From positions 1 to 64,000 of the forward strand of contig MU839230.1 of the NCBI GenBank assembly GCA_030685235.1: a DNA stretch of 64,000 nt. Direction: 5' to 3'. The position numbers and the translations under genes were made by a program. The notes beneath the pieces were generated by a model. The model made no database searches, was not told where the DNA came from, and worked only from the letters and a program-made list of their open reading frames with translations. Positions 11,294-22,677 of this stretch are shown here, in pieces (position 1 is the stretch's first letter; each line of letters begins with the position of its first letter). The DNA is from Copromyces sp. CBS 386.78 (lineage: Eukaryota; Ascomycota; Sordariomycetes; Sordariales; Sordariaceae).

Positions 11294-12136
11294 ATGTCCA
11301 TCAAGACCATCTCCCTCCTCGCCGTGGCCTCCCTTGCCTCGGCAGCCACAACCAACACAAACCTTCAAACCACCTTCCCCAAGCCCTCCGGCACGACCAA
11401 CCTCGCCGCCGTCAAGACCGTAGCGGCTGGCGGCAGCTTGGACGGTGGCATGTACCAATGGGACCGGTCCCCATCCACTTGCAGCGACCAGGCCGAAGGC
11501 GGTGATGCCGATGCGGTGTTCATCTTGGAAGACGGCGCCACGCTGAGCAATGTCGTTATTGGCCCGAATAACGGGGAGGGCGTGCATTGTTTGGGCAAGT
11601 GTACTTTGAACAATGTGTAAGTTCCTCGCTTTCCTAGGTCACCCCTCCCTCCTAAAATATCACAACGAACGAGCAGGAGCTAACGTAGTTGAAACCAAAA
11701 AAAAAGCTGGTGGACCGACGTCTGCGAAGATGCCGCCACCTTCAAGCAATCTTCGGGAACCTCCTACGTCAACGGCGGCGGCGCGCGCGGCGCCGCGGAC
11801 AAGGTGTTCCAGCACAACGGCGCAGGTACCGTGGCCGTCAAGAACTTTTACGCCACCAACATCGGCAAGCTGTACCGGTCGTGCGGCAACTGCGCGACGC
11901 AGCACGCTCGGTCGTCGACTTTTACGAACGTCCGGGTCGAGGGCGCCAAGGTGGTTGCCGGTGTGAATGCCAACTATGGCGATTCGACTACCATCAAGGA
12001 CTCGTGCGTCAAGGATTCGAGCATTTGCTGGATCTATCAGGGCACCAGCGATAACAGCAAGGAGCCGACCAAGATTGGAAGCGGACCTACTGGCACTGCT
12101 TGTGTTGCTTCGGCGGTTAAGACTTCTGGTTGCTGA
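11294..12136 (+). CDS. Secreted pectate lyase, PL3 family
   Basis: Exons 11294-11616 and 11707-12136 (GTAAGT donor, AAAAG acceptor), 250 residues. A signal peptide, MSIKTISLLAVASLASA, is followed by a single catalytic domain with the family 3 pectate lyase pattern: an early FILEDGATLSNVVIG strand, GVHCLGKCTLNNVWW, then DVCEDA, GGGARGAADKVFQHNG and LYRSCGNCA. Cys-rich throughout, as usual for PL3. The enzyme cleaves de-esterified polygalacturonate by calcium-dependent beta-elimination outside the cell. The length is typical of the family. It stands alone, with a good TATA box at 11133, which fits inducible secretion on plant material. Confidence 0.93.
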
Positions 12137-12627
12137 GAGGGGTGCCGAACAAGGGCTGGAGCTGGAAAGCTTTGAGTGGCGCCATCAACGGGGAGGCAAG
12201 GAGTTGTACATAAATATGGAGGGACGTTGGTGGCAGGATGATTTTGTGTTTTTCGTGTTCCCTCCCTTTTGAAGACCAGCTGGTCTGAAAATGCTGCGCA
12301 CATGTCAAATCGTTCTGTTATGAGCAGGGAACAGCACGCCGTATATAATGATTTCGTTCTGAGTACATACCAACTTGAAAAGCAGAGATGCATGCAGGAA
12401 CACCCACCCAGACCTACACACCATAATTCGACATAACTGGTATCTGTTCTCCGACTGATGAGTTCGACCTTTTGTGCTTGGGTGCCTGAACTCCTAGCAT
12501 ACTTGGTATCTTCACCATCTCGGAGTATCAACCTAACTTATGCTGTGTGACCTTTTGCCCTAGGCGCCGGATTCTTGCTTGCCATATTGTGAAAGAAAAT
12601 ACAATGAAGGAACAAGGGTCTTGGCCA
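12137..12627. other. Intergenic between convergent genes
   Basis: Separates the 3' ends of the pectate lyase (+) and the IKS1 kinase (-). Only 3' UTR-like sequence is seen, no further gene. Confidence 0.4.
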
Positions 12628-15160
12628 TCAAACAATCTCATCGTGTGGCAGATCGGGAGGTGGCCAGTGGGACCATCTACCATGCCCGGCTTGTACGGCA
12701 CAAAGCAAGCCCATGTGATTTGTGGCCCATAGAATCGCAAAGTGCAATAGCAACAGGGAGGCACTTGTCTTCCAACCCGCGATCGTTGCCGCCCTCCAGT
12801 ACTGTTCGTTGTTGTAAGCAAGAGCAATATCAGGAGTGGCCATAACGATGTGCCCATCATGGTCATCCAACTGGTTGTCCTGGTTGTTCGATTGCTCGTT
12901 GCTGCTTCCTCGCCTACTCCCAGGAGAGACCTCAAGCAGCGCATTGCTTCCTCTTCTCGGTTCCGGACTCCCAACCGGGTTCAGTAGGTCCAGAATCGCC
13001 AGGGCAAAAATCGATGTCAGAATGCTAAGATTGGAAGCATAGGGCCAACAGGTCCACGATAATGAGAAGATTTTGATTCCCAACAAGGCAAGCCTGAGCA
13101 GCACTCCGAGGGGAAGGCCATTTGCCTCAAGCCATCTCCCAGCGTGATAGTGTGTTAGCACTGCGCAGTGCTTCATCTGCTCAAGTCGAGTGCTGGGCGG
13201 AGGCATGAGCAAAGGAGTTGTGATGGCTGGCGGAGAAGGCTGCGGAGAGACGACGCTGCCGCTCCGAGAGACTGGGCCACGTCCAAACATGGGGGTTCGG
13301 GGCTCGGGCGATGAGGATACATGATCACGGCTGCGTGAGAGCGTCATTGATTGAGACTGGGTGCGCGTGTGGTGGGGACGGTGATCGGATGCACCGTTCT
13401 GGTGAGTATCGGGTACTGGCGAGTGACCATCAACTGACCAAGGAAGATCCTCGTCTGGGGATGAAGACACTTTGGCATGTCTGTGATCTGTTTGCGGAGG
13501 AGTAGTCAGTGGACGCGTATCCGGGGAAGACGGGACGGGCGACTGACCTGGCACAGGCGTGCTGGGAGGCATGGGAGAATCTAGGTCTTGTATCCTCCGC
13601 CCAGCCAGGCCAATCGATGGGACAGAACCCGTTGATGGACTCCCTAACCCATCCAAGCTTGACTCATTCTTCATGGCGCTCAAAACTTCATTGGCACTCG
13701 GACGCTCGGCTGGGTTAATTGCAAGAAGCCGCTTGAGCAGCTGGTAGAGCTGTGCGGGGAGTTCGGGGCGCTCGCGTCGTTCATCCTCGAAACCCTTCCA
13801 GTCCGTGATCTCACTACGCAAGAGATCGATATCCTCCAGCTCCTCGTGGAGAGAATTAGCATTGGCGTATGGCAACCTCCCGAAACACATGAAGTAGAGA
13901 ATCATGCCGAGCGAGAAGATATCTGACTTGGTTGTGAAGTTCCCGTACTTGCCGTTGGCATCCTTGATCAACACCTCGGGAGCGCAGTACGAGATGGTGC
14001 CAGTCGACCCTGTTGACAGGCGCGCGGCGTTTTCGGGTTGGACTTCTCCGAAATCACTGATGAGACAGCTGGTACGACCGCCCTCGCGATGTAGAAGACA
14101 GTTGCTGGGTTTAAGATCCCGGTGAATGTAGTTTGCGGCGTGGAGGTAAGCAAGACCGGAAGTGATGTCCTTGAACAGCGAGAAGATCTCCTTGAAGGGC
14201 AACTGGCGCTGTGTCAAGGTAGGCCGTTCGATGAACCCCCTGGATCGACGGCGTCTTTGGGCCTTGATCTCCTCTATGGTTGGCTCCTTGAGCAAGTCGC
14301 CAATGACGTAGTTCTGCAGATCGCCGCCGTTACAGTACTGCTGAAGAATGAAGGCACATGCGACCTGGGGGCCGAACTTGTTGATCTTGACATCCTCAAC
14401 CCACGAGAAGCGGTATGAGACCAAGTTTGGATGCGACAGTTTGGCGAGCAACTCGACTTCGACAAGCACCTTGCCCAGCCAGGCGTGGTCGTCGCCAACG
14501 GGGACGCGCTTGCAGGCAAAGTGACCCAGGTTGCAACCGTCGATCTCATGGCGCACCAGCATAACGACGCCCTTGCCACCGCGGCCGAGGGTACGCTCCT
14601 CGTGGAAAAAGGTTTCGAAATAGTTTGGGACAAAAGCCTCCTTCTTAATGCGAGTGGTCTCGGGGGGCACAGGCTCGCTGCTGACGAATTCGGCATTCTG
14701 CACGCCAACTTCGTTCCCACGATCGTCTATGGCTGGGACAGGACGGACCAAGCGGCGGATGGGGCTCGAGGGCGGCCGAGGGTTTGAGGGATCCTGGCCA
14801 TTGTGGCCGTCGCGCAACATGCGGAAATAGTCGGGGTCGACGTAGGATTCCCGCCGGTCCGAGTCGTCATCCACATGGCTCTCGGGAGAGGTTCGCAGGG
14901 GTTGGTGACACGTGGGACATTCGTGAAGCTGGAGACCGCGGATCTCGAGGCGCTGGGTGAGGGGATCGCGGACGACGATGGCATTGCGATGGCGGCTGTG
15001 GGGGCGCAAGAAGGGAAAAGCCCGGTCATGTCAGCATCATTGATTCTTCCAATTGGTGTGCCAGAAGTAGTCGAGTAAACGAAAGGGGGGGAGAGTGAGA
15101 TGACATGACGTACAGCACAATCTCTCGGCCTTCGCGGGGGTGGTATGGAATGAGTGACAT
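12628..15160 (-). CDS. IKS1: IKS1-type Ser/Thr protein kinase
   Basis: Exons (minus) 15160-15114 and 14995-12628, intron 118 bp with GTACGT donor and CCCACAG acceptor; 804 residues. The short first exon encodes MSLIPYHPREGREIVL, which joins in phase to RHRNAIVVRDPLTQRLE and then a CPTCHQPL motif (about 42-49), the N-terminal layout of fungal Iks1 homologues. Kinase domain about 145-470: GRGGKG (153-158), FACKR lysine, HRDLKPSN (307-314), DFG (330-332), CAPE. A Ser/Pro-rich linker leads to hydrophobic segments near 660-710 and 755-780, consistent with membrane attachment. S. cerevisiae Iks1 is a poorly characterised kinase. The longest open frame alone begins at a TTG and would miss the true N-terminus. 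Confidence 0.88.
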
Positions 15161-16140
15161 GACTGCTGCTGACTTGCTGAGCTCTCTCTGGGTGATGGTG
15201 GTGGTGGTGGTGGTGGTGGTGTTGCTGTCCTCAGGACTTGGAGCTCGAGACGGAGACGCCCATTCTGTTGATGGGGTTTAAATCGCCGTGTCAGGGCCGC
15301 AGACGGTTGAGCGTCTTTTCTTCCTTTGTCCTCTTTGTCGCTGTTTGGTTGTTGCTGGTTGTTGTTGCGGGATTGGAGCTGTGGAGAGCTCCCGAGAGTC
15401 TTTTGTTGCTTGAAACCGAATAGCGGGGATGGGAAATGGGAACCTTGATGGGAGACGGACAGTGGGTGTCCAAGTGGAAATCCCTTTTGAGAGCTGGAGG
15501 ATTGGCAGGAGGGCCCTTGTCCTAACAGCCAGTGTGAGGAATCGCCCCTAATATTTTAGCAGGCAATCTGACTTTTATAGCAGCAGCTGCGTTGCACCAA
15601 ATACTTAACCTGAAGGCGCGGCGACAAAACAGCGCCAGGAGGTGGCGTTGAATGCTGTGATCATCACCCCCTAACGGGTTGGTAGTGGCCACGGCAGTGC
15701 GTCCGGCAAAAGAAGAGCATCCGCTGTGTGACATGACGTTTGAGAACAAGACGATGCCTTGACGATTTCCTTAACAATTTCCTTGACCATTTCCTTAACA
15801 ATTTTCTTCTCTCCGACTTCACTTTCCAATTGTCACATCCAATTCCATCTCTCCCCAAACCCAACACCATCGCAACACAAGATGAAACCTCAACTTTGCA
15901 TCTCTCTGCAAAGCCTTTTACATTCAATTGCCTCTACATGCTCCTCCAAATAGGACTATATGTACGCTATGCAACAACATCTACCTCTACCATATACTCT
16001 TCCAGTAATATCTGGTTCCGATGCGGATAAAGTCATCATCTGGCTCGGCCGGGTGTCCTGATGCCGTCTTGTCCAGTGGCACCACGACGTCGACATCCCC
16101 CATCGATCTTCCCGTCATCACGCCTCTTTGAACCAGATCG
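15161..16140. other. Intergenic, IKS1 promoter and nucleoside permease 3' side
   Basis: Holds the IKS1 5' UTR and promoter on the minus strand, with a (TGG)n run at 15196-15221, and a small degenerate tandem of a 13-mer (TTTCCTTAACAAT-like) at about 15755-15808. No gene recognised. Confidence 0.5.
15196..15221. repeat. (TGG)n trinucleotide repeat
   Basis: About 26 bp of uninterrupted TGG repeat, reading as (CCA)n in the 5' leader of the IKS1 gene on the minus strand. Confidence 0.9.
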
Positions 16141-17464
16141 TCAGATGCGCCGTCGCACAACAGAAGCGCCACCATGTCCCCTCGTCCTCATGTGCGCCCT
16201 CCTCTGCACGGGTGCGGCCGCATATCCGGTGCCATTGGTCTGGCTTCCCGGTCCAAAGTCAGGCTGTCCTCCCAAGCTGCCAAAGATATCGCCAATGTAG
16301 TTGGTTGGCTTGATTCCCTTTTGGAACGTCTGCTCCCAGCCCTGCAGAATCCCTTGAACAATCTCGACACCCGCCTTGCCTAGGTTGGCCACCGCCGTTG
16401 GGAAGCCGTTCTGGTCCTCCAGCAGGTGCTGGTATGCTGTGACGTTCGGCGGAGGCCTGTCAAAGTCGGATCCGGTGCGCATCACAACGACACGGGAAAA
16501 GTCGACAAGACCTTGGATGGCTCCGCGGACAAGCACCTCGAGAACGGCGTTGTCTTCCTGCGCCGACATGCAGTACTTGCCCGTCTCGTTCGTCCATACC
16601 TTTGTCGCCGTCTCAAATGCTTCGCTCAGCAAAGTTCCCGAGTAGTACACATCGCTCGTAGCCGTGTCGCATCGGACCACATTCGGTAAACCGGTGGCGG
16701 CAGCGTACTCGGAGCCGGCCTCCTTGTACTTGGCTCGGTACTCGGCCACTGCCGTCGAATCGGACAGCTCCGCCTTTTGAGCAAACCCATAGGCTGCGTC
16801 CCGCAACGCCTCGTTGACTTCAAACACCTCCGTTCCATAGATGGTGGTAGGGTACTCGTTCGGCCCCTTTGTGCCGTAGCCAAAGTATCCAGTGCTGAAG
16901 TTGTCGGGCTTCTCGCGAGCATCCAGCTCATACTGCAGAGCGACCTGGATGACATAGCGGGAGAGCGCAACACCGCCAAGTGTCGAATATTTGGGATTGA
17001 CACCGGCAATGCCCCCGTTGACAAAGTATGTCTGGCGGAGGTCAAACTTGTCAGAGAGCACCAGCGCCATGACACTCGCTGCCGCGTTAATCTCGCCCTC
17101 TCCGGCCGTCAACTGGCATACAGACTTATCCGCCGTGCATAGCACTTGAGGGTACAACATGGACAACCCGGGCACGTCGATCTTGCTGTCGTTCAAGTTT
17201 CCCGTTCCCGATTCCACCATGCTCGTCTTCCAGGCTTCCGATTCGGGCTCAAACTAGACCAGGCCCAAGTTAGCGCGTCATTCAATATGCTCGGCCGTTC
17301 CTCTTCTTGTCACTCACCATGCTGATTATAAAAACCTTGGGCGCTATTATCCCCGTATTCCCGCCGGTGTGGTTCATGTGGCGAGGGACCGCCGCAGCCG
17401 TAGCTGGGCCAAGGTGGCAGAACAACTGCAGGGCAACAGTTGCCCAACACAAGAGACGCCACAT
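16141..17464 (-). CDS. Purine nucleoside permease (NUP family)
   Basis: Exons (minus) 17464-17318 and 17253-16141, intron 64 bp (GTGAGT...TAG), phase 0; 419 residues. Exon 1 gives an N-terminal hydrophobic signal (MWRLLCWATVALQLFCHLG) and APKVFIISM. Exon 2 continues FEPESEAWKTS, then IDVPGLSMLYPQVLCTAD, GEGEINAAASVMALVLSDKFDL, TYFVNGGIAGVNP and IQGLVDFSRVVVMRTGSDFDRPPP. This is the PF06516 purine nucleoside permease pattern, like Candida NUP. The family has a nucleoside-phosphorylase-like fold and was linked genetically to purine nucleoside uptake; the real activity could be enzymatic at the cell surface. The last 25 or so residues after DFGPGS are Arg/Gly-rich and unlike the family, so the 3' end could be mis-set. 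Confidence 0.88.
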
Positions 17465-18093
17465 GATGAGGGATGGGAGCAACAAAGTGAAGTGGACGAT
17501 TCCAAAAAGAAAGAAGGAAGGAAGGAAAGAAGGAAGGCTACCTCCTATATGCACAAAGAACAGGACAGGAGTGCGAATCGGTGACTGCGTTCCCTACTCC
17601 GCCTTGTCTTCTCATGCCACTGCCAGGTTTCGAACTCAGATACGACCAAGCGGTGAGGACGATTCGGAATAAAGACGGGAACTAGCCATGCGTACCCGCC
17701 ATCATTTTCCGGGAAGAAATCCGGTAGTGCGGGAATTGCTAGTTGATCGGCAAAGAAACTGGGATGATGCTTTTCTTCAAGGGCACTCTTCTCACAACTC
17801 TCCTTGCCGCGTTTCCTGATGGCTGAACAAACTCCATCGACCTATCACTCTCATCGCCTACACCACGACACAACGCTGATCCTTGCGATCTTGATTCGCC
17901 TATCCAATCCCGATATCTGCTCTGCTTTGATCTCTCATTGCCCCCTTTGTTTAGGATTCTCGATACAACTCGATCTAACTTCGCATCACTGCAAATACAC
18001 CAAAAGTGCTTCGGTTGCCTTGACCGAAAAACTAGCCTGACCACCAGAAACGGATGTAGTCTCAAACGTCTCGGTCCCGCTTATGGCACAAGA
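17465..18093. other. Intergenic, permease promoter
   Basis: Upstream of the permease start and downstream of the GH79 stop. A GAAG-type purine microsatellite at about 17506-17537 lies in the permease leader (pyrimidine tract on its sense strand). No gene seen. Confidence 0.45.
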
Positions 18094-19529
18094 TCAATTG
18101 CCAAACTGCTGCCCTCCAAACGATGGGGGACTTCCTTGATCCACTCTGGACGTCGCACTTGCTGCTGTCAACCTTTTCGCCCTGACCGTCGCCGAGGTTA
18201 AGCCGGTCAAGGTAAAGGACTGGGTAGTCCTCGTACGGCAGCCGGCGTAATAGTCCGAATTATACAACAGCACTCGTAGGGGAAGCCCCTTCGAATCGAA
18301 AGTGGCATAGGCCGCGTAGTTGGTTGAACCGCTATCCAAGGCCGTCAGGTGGCTCGCGCCGGCCATAAATGCTACCGCTGCGTATGCCCCATAGTACGGA
18401 GCCCCCATGCTGTATCGGCCCCAGAAGCAGTACTGGCAGTTGCCGACGGTTCCGTGATGGAAGTACGTCCTCGACACGTTGCTATAAGTAGCACGGAGCG
18501 CGTAGTCCATGGTCCATAGCCCTGCCCCAAATGTCGGGGAGACTCCGGCTGCTCCGCCGCCGGATACTGGAAGAGGAATCAGTTGACAAAGCTCTCTTTA
18601 GGGAAAAGGTGCGCGCGCTACATACCCGAGTTCGTCTCGCCAAAGACGTACTCCTTCCCGATTGCTTGAGCTGCCGCGATGTCGGTGTCAAATGTGTGGA
18701 TCTTAATCGAGATGGTCGAATGCGTCATAAGACTTTGAATGGTTCCACCGGGGTAGTTGTGGTGAGCATAGTGCCGAACGTAAAGCTTTACCGTTGCGTT
18801 TTCCGTCGCTATCAACTGCGCAGCACCCCATTTGGGCGGCGCGTCATTCCAATTTCCAGCCTGAATGATGTTGGTTTTGCCAACCGCGCTTCCGACTCGA
18901 ATGTTCCAGTCATTCTGCGATGCGGCATCCGTGGCCGGAGTCCAGTTGACGCCGGACGTGATCGGTTGTCCGTCTTTGACCCAGTCTGTTTGCAAACCAT
19001 AACCCCTTTGTCAACACAACACGGCCATTCATCATCTTCAACATCAAAGGAAGCTGCTCTCACATTCAGGTTCATTCCCCAGCTCAATCGCCAACAAATT
19101 TTTCACTTCAGAAACCGCAACCTTGGCCGCAGCAATCGTATTATCAATGTTGTTTTTCCCCCTATTCAACCCCACCACCACACTCCCTCCATACGTCCCC
19201 GCCAGCGTCATGAATTTCGGGCCAAACGTCAACACGGACGGAGCGTCCTTGGCGTCCGCCACCGAGTACACGACGTAGGCTGACGTCTTGGAGTCATATT
19301 GCGCTCGGTCCTGCGTCGTGCCGCCGATGCGGATGGGCGGCCAGACGCCCGTCAAGGACTTCCAGTTGCTCAGGCATTGTTGCGTGGCGGTCACGTTGGT
19401 GAAGTAAGACGGGAAGGCGAAAAATTCGAAGGAGATCCCGATGGGCGAGGGGTCCAGAGGAGCGTAGGCGTAGCCGCCGGTTCCGACTTTGTTGGGGATG
19501 GTGAAGGCTCGGAACCGGACACTACCCAC
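18094..19529 (-). CDS. GH79-type glycosidase (beta-glucuronidase-like), 5' end unresolved
   Basis: Minus-strand exons from about 19529 to 19064, 18985-18626 and 18566-18094; introns 78 and 59 bp, all in phase. The N-terminal part reads FTIP...PIGISFEFFAFPSYF. The acid/base motif GNEPE spans the first splice junction (followed by YWVKDGQP) and the nucleophile motif GETNS precedes the second (followed by VSGGGAAGVSPTFGAGLWTMDY). Then RTYFHHGTVGNCQYCFWGRY and a beta-sandwich C-terminal domain. These are typical of fungal GH79 enzymes acting on glucuronides such as those of arabinogalactan. The frame stays open upstream to a stop at 19602-19604, but I find no phase-compatible exon with a start and signal peptide. 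The gene may therefore be truncated at the 5' end, or begin with a small exon I missed. Confidence 0.8.
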
Positions 19530-20007
19530 CCGATTCAGGATCTTCGGTACTTTAACCGGCCGATGCGACGCAAGATACCTGGGAAGTAATTTTTCCGTCT
19601 GTCAAAAGCCAATAACACGACGATTATCCCGTGGTACATTGAACTGGATAACATCTTCTCGCATGCTTGGCACTAGACGCGCGCCATGTCCCTTGTTACA
19701 TCCTGTTTGGTGGTAGTGTACTAGACTTTATGGTGAAGACACTCCGTAAGTCAATCCCTACTACGGTACCGTCGGCTTCTTATGTAAGTTCGTTAACAAA
19801 TTTCTTTATTCCGCTTTATGCTTTCATGGCAATGCTTGCTTTGGCCTCACAGGTACGCGGTCACGAGTCACTTTCTCCATTGCTTGCAAGTTCTTATGTT
19901 TCAAGTTCCATTGTATCATGCTCTAAAATGCTTACATCAGTCTTAAGTGTATCCCAACCATTCTCTCTATCACCCGCTCATCCTCACTTCCATCTATACC
20001 TCTACCT
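19530..20007. other. Intergenic, upstream of GH79
   Basis: A candidate signal-peptide ATG lies at 19654 on the minus strand (MLSSSMYHGIIVVLLAF) but splices out of phase with the GH79 body. The rest shows no coding features. Confidence 0.35.
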
Positions 20008-20985
20008 TCAACAGACTGGCTGCATGAACGTTTCCACACCCTCCAACAACCGCACCATCTCCTCTCTCAACTCCCTCCCCCTCCTAACCGGTCCCTCACA
20101 AACCTCCCTTACATTTGCCACCGACAGCTCCCTCAGAATCTGTCTCGCCTTACCGAGAGGATAAACATCACAACCAGCAAACTCCTGAACCGTAGAGGTG
20201 ACCTTATTCTTCTTCTCAAGAGCTACAACAAGATCAGCCATACCCTTCCTTCTTTGCAAAAAGACTTTGAAAAGCTCACTGATCGCCTCATCCGCTTCCC
20301 GAATCTTTTCACACAACTCAGCACACTGGTTGAGGGGTGTCTCAAACTCGCGCAAGAAGAAAGCCTGCCTCTTCGCCGCCGGCTGGTGCTTATGTTGGAG
20401 CAACGCGCAGGCCTCAGCGAGTTCTAGGAATAATAGTTCCATAAGCTCGGATGCTTCGACGATGTTCCTGTCCATGGTCAACTTCTGCTTGTGAATCTCG
20501 TCCGCGGTGGAAAGAAGTGAGATTCTGGCTTGCGATACGGTCTGGGAGTGTCGCGGCACGACGAAGGACGTGGAGGACTCACTGGTTTCGTCGATGTCGA
20601 TTTCGATTTCGTTCTCGTTACTAGAGGTACCCAACTCGGAGTCGGAGAGAATCATACTCAACGGATGATATTCGCGAGTTACCAACAGGTTGGGACATCC
20701 AGCTGCGTTCACACCACCTACATCATCCCTGGAGTGGAACTTCCACAGAGGGCAGGGCGTCGTTTGCTTGTAGACCACGCAACAGCTGTTGAGGTGCGTG
20801 GGGCAGAGGGCGAATTCGTGTGGCGGTTGACGTTGAGACATGAACTCGGTTTCTGTTAGTCGGGAAGGGAGGTTGATCTTGTTGAAGTGGGGGTTGGAGG
20901 GGGTGAAGAGATTGCAGTTGCAGCTGGGGGAGCTGTCGCCGCGGAGGTCGTGGTGGGAGAAGTGGATAATATTAATGACGCACAT
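20008..20985 (-). CDS. Orphan protein: Cys-rich N-terminus, coiled-coil C-terminus
   Basis: Single open frame of 325 residues starting at ATG 20985. I do not recognise a named domain. The N-terminal third is Cys/His-rich (MCVINIIHFSHHD, CNCNLF, CPTHLNSCCVVYKQTTPCPLWKFH), a layout seen in many small fungal proteins and possibly metal-binding. The middle carries an acidic serine-rich stretch (SSNENEIEIDIDETSESS). The last 170 residues are Leu/Glu/Lys-rich helices (MDRNIVEASELMELLFLELA, CEKIREADEAISELFKVFLQ) likely to form a coiled coil. No signal peptide or membrane segment. The consistent composition over 325 codons argues for a real gene. Confidence 0.55.
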   Translation of the reverse strand: MCVINIIHFSHHDLRGDSSPSCNCNLFTPSNPHFNKINLPSRLTETEFMSQRQPPHEFALCPTHLNSCCVVYKQTTPCPLWKFHSRDDVGGVNAAGCPNLLVTREYHPLSMILSDSELGTSSNENEIEIDIDETSESSTSFVVPRHSQTVSQARISLLSTADEIHKQKLTMDRNIVEASELMELLFLELAEACALLQHKHQPAAKRQAFFLREFETPLNQCAELCEKIREADEAISELFKVFLQRRKGMADLVVALEKKNKVTSTVQEFAGCDVYPLGKARQILRELSVANVREVCEGPVRRGRELREEMVRLLEGVETFMQPVC

Positions 20986-22677
20986 TTTGGAAGAGTGTTT
21001 TGGTTTGTGAAAAGGGGTTGCTGTCGAGTTGGATGGCTACCTTGGTGTATTGCTTCGAGTAGCTAGTAAGGATAGTGTGTTATTGTCCGAAGTGGCTGAT
21101 GGTAATGATGAGCTTCGAGACTAACAACATCGCAGGGACCGACGACCATAGGTATATATACATGATTCGGAAGGTCCATCACAGCCTTAAATGTGAACAC
21201 TTTCTCTAAATTTCCTGTTGATTTTTTTTCAACTAAAGTTGGATTTCACGAGCCCTTCCTGTTGCTTGACCTATCTGTCTCGGAAGACTTCCGATCCATT
21301 CCCTTGGGTACCTCTTTTACGGAGTCTCTTAGTTCTTTTGCTGATGAGGATCTCTTGGGGACGGGGGAAGACATCCGAGCGAGTCAGTTGGGTACAATCC
21401 TATTATTCTGGGTCTCTCTCGGATAGTTCTTTGTTGGGGATCTGGCTTCCGAGTTCCGAGCTTTGTTCGTCGCCAGCCCGGTCATGGGTCGATCGATTGC
21501 TTGCGCGGGTTGAACAGATGGAGTAAGCTGCGGGTTCTTACCTTATGAATCTCGCCCGCGGAAGGCATCCGAGTCCGTGAGAACAATCCCATTCTTCTGA
21601 TATCTTTCGAAAGCTTCTTTGTTACTAGGGATCTGACTTCCGAGCTCCGGGCATTGTTCATCACACAGCTCCCTCAGTTTTGGACAGATGGATTGGACTG
21701 TGGAGTGTGGCTTTACATCTGCTTCAGCCTTTCTTCAGGAACATCGCAAGCAGCGCCAACTTCTTTGAAAGAGACCACACTCTGTTCCATGGCCAGCCGT
21801 CGAATTCTAGTTCTGTTCTGCAATATTTGCCTGGATGGTTGTATCATGTGTCACAACCTGTGAGAAGATTCTGGGCGTTTGTCGCTTAGACTGTTACGTC
21901 CCAGAATCCCCATTTCCCCTGACCTTCGTTAGCTGGATCCATCAATATCACCATCACCCTTTTCATCTCACACAACCCGGTAAAGCAGTGCCGACACAAA
22001 CCCGAGCCCCTCCATACGCAAGTGCCGCCCAGTTTCAAACTCCTTGTGATGATAAATGGGCTCAAAGGCCAAGGCTTCATATATTCACCCCACAAAATGA
22101 AGAGATGATATGGCCTGCTTCATATCTACCCCAGATCATCAGGAACACTTCGGCACTATACATCACTACCAATTTCAATCTCGGGAGTCGCATGGCGTTA
22201 CATGCTCCCCATATCCAGCCGTTTTCCCAACTGGGTCCTTCCGGGCTGGCGATGGTGTGCCCTTTACCCGGTGGCCACTGGTCAGTGCCTGGCCATCCTG
22301 TCTTTAACCGCTGGCATGGAAGCAAAGAGATACCACATCCTTGGCACTGATTCATGCTGGATGCCCGGTTATACCATGGAACTGCCGAAAAGGGTCTTGA
22401 ACGAGGTCCAGTCAGGGTATCGGGAGGGTAGATTGCGCAGAGATATATAAACCAACCCGATGGCCTTCCCCTGGGTGCTTTGAGTGACCAGGCAATTTCC
22501 AGGAAGCTTCTCATTTGCGGCGTCACCAAGTTCATCAGGAGAACGGGCTTCTTTCTTTCCGTTTGGCTTTCGAGTTCGATTTGACTAGCGGACAAAACCA
22601 GGAGTTTCATCAGAATTCCGGACCGACAACAAGAACTTACATCACTGAACGGTACAAACGAGAGGCGCGAAAACAAA
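20986..22677. other. Intergenic with a diverged duplication
   Basis: About 1.7 kb upstream of both flanking genes. It includes two imperfect copies of a roughly 100-bp segment (21371-21471 and 21566-21662). Short open frames cover it in all phases but none is convincing. Confidence 0.45.
21371..21662. repeat. Imperfect direct duplication (~100 bp x2)
   Basis: Copies at 21371-21471 and 21566-21662 share CATCCGAG, ACAATCC, TTCTTTGTT, GGGATCTG, CTTCCGAG and TTGTTC in the same order and spacing, with many substitutions. A weaker third copy may lie at 21275-21355 (CTCGGAAGACTTCCGA ... GATGAGGATCTC). Non-coding by appearance; origin unknown. Confidence 0.6.
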
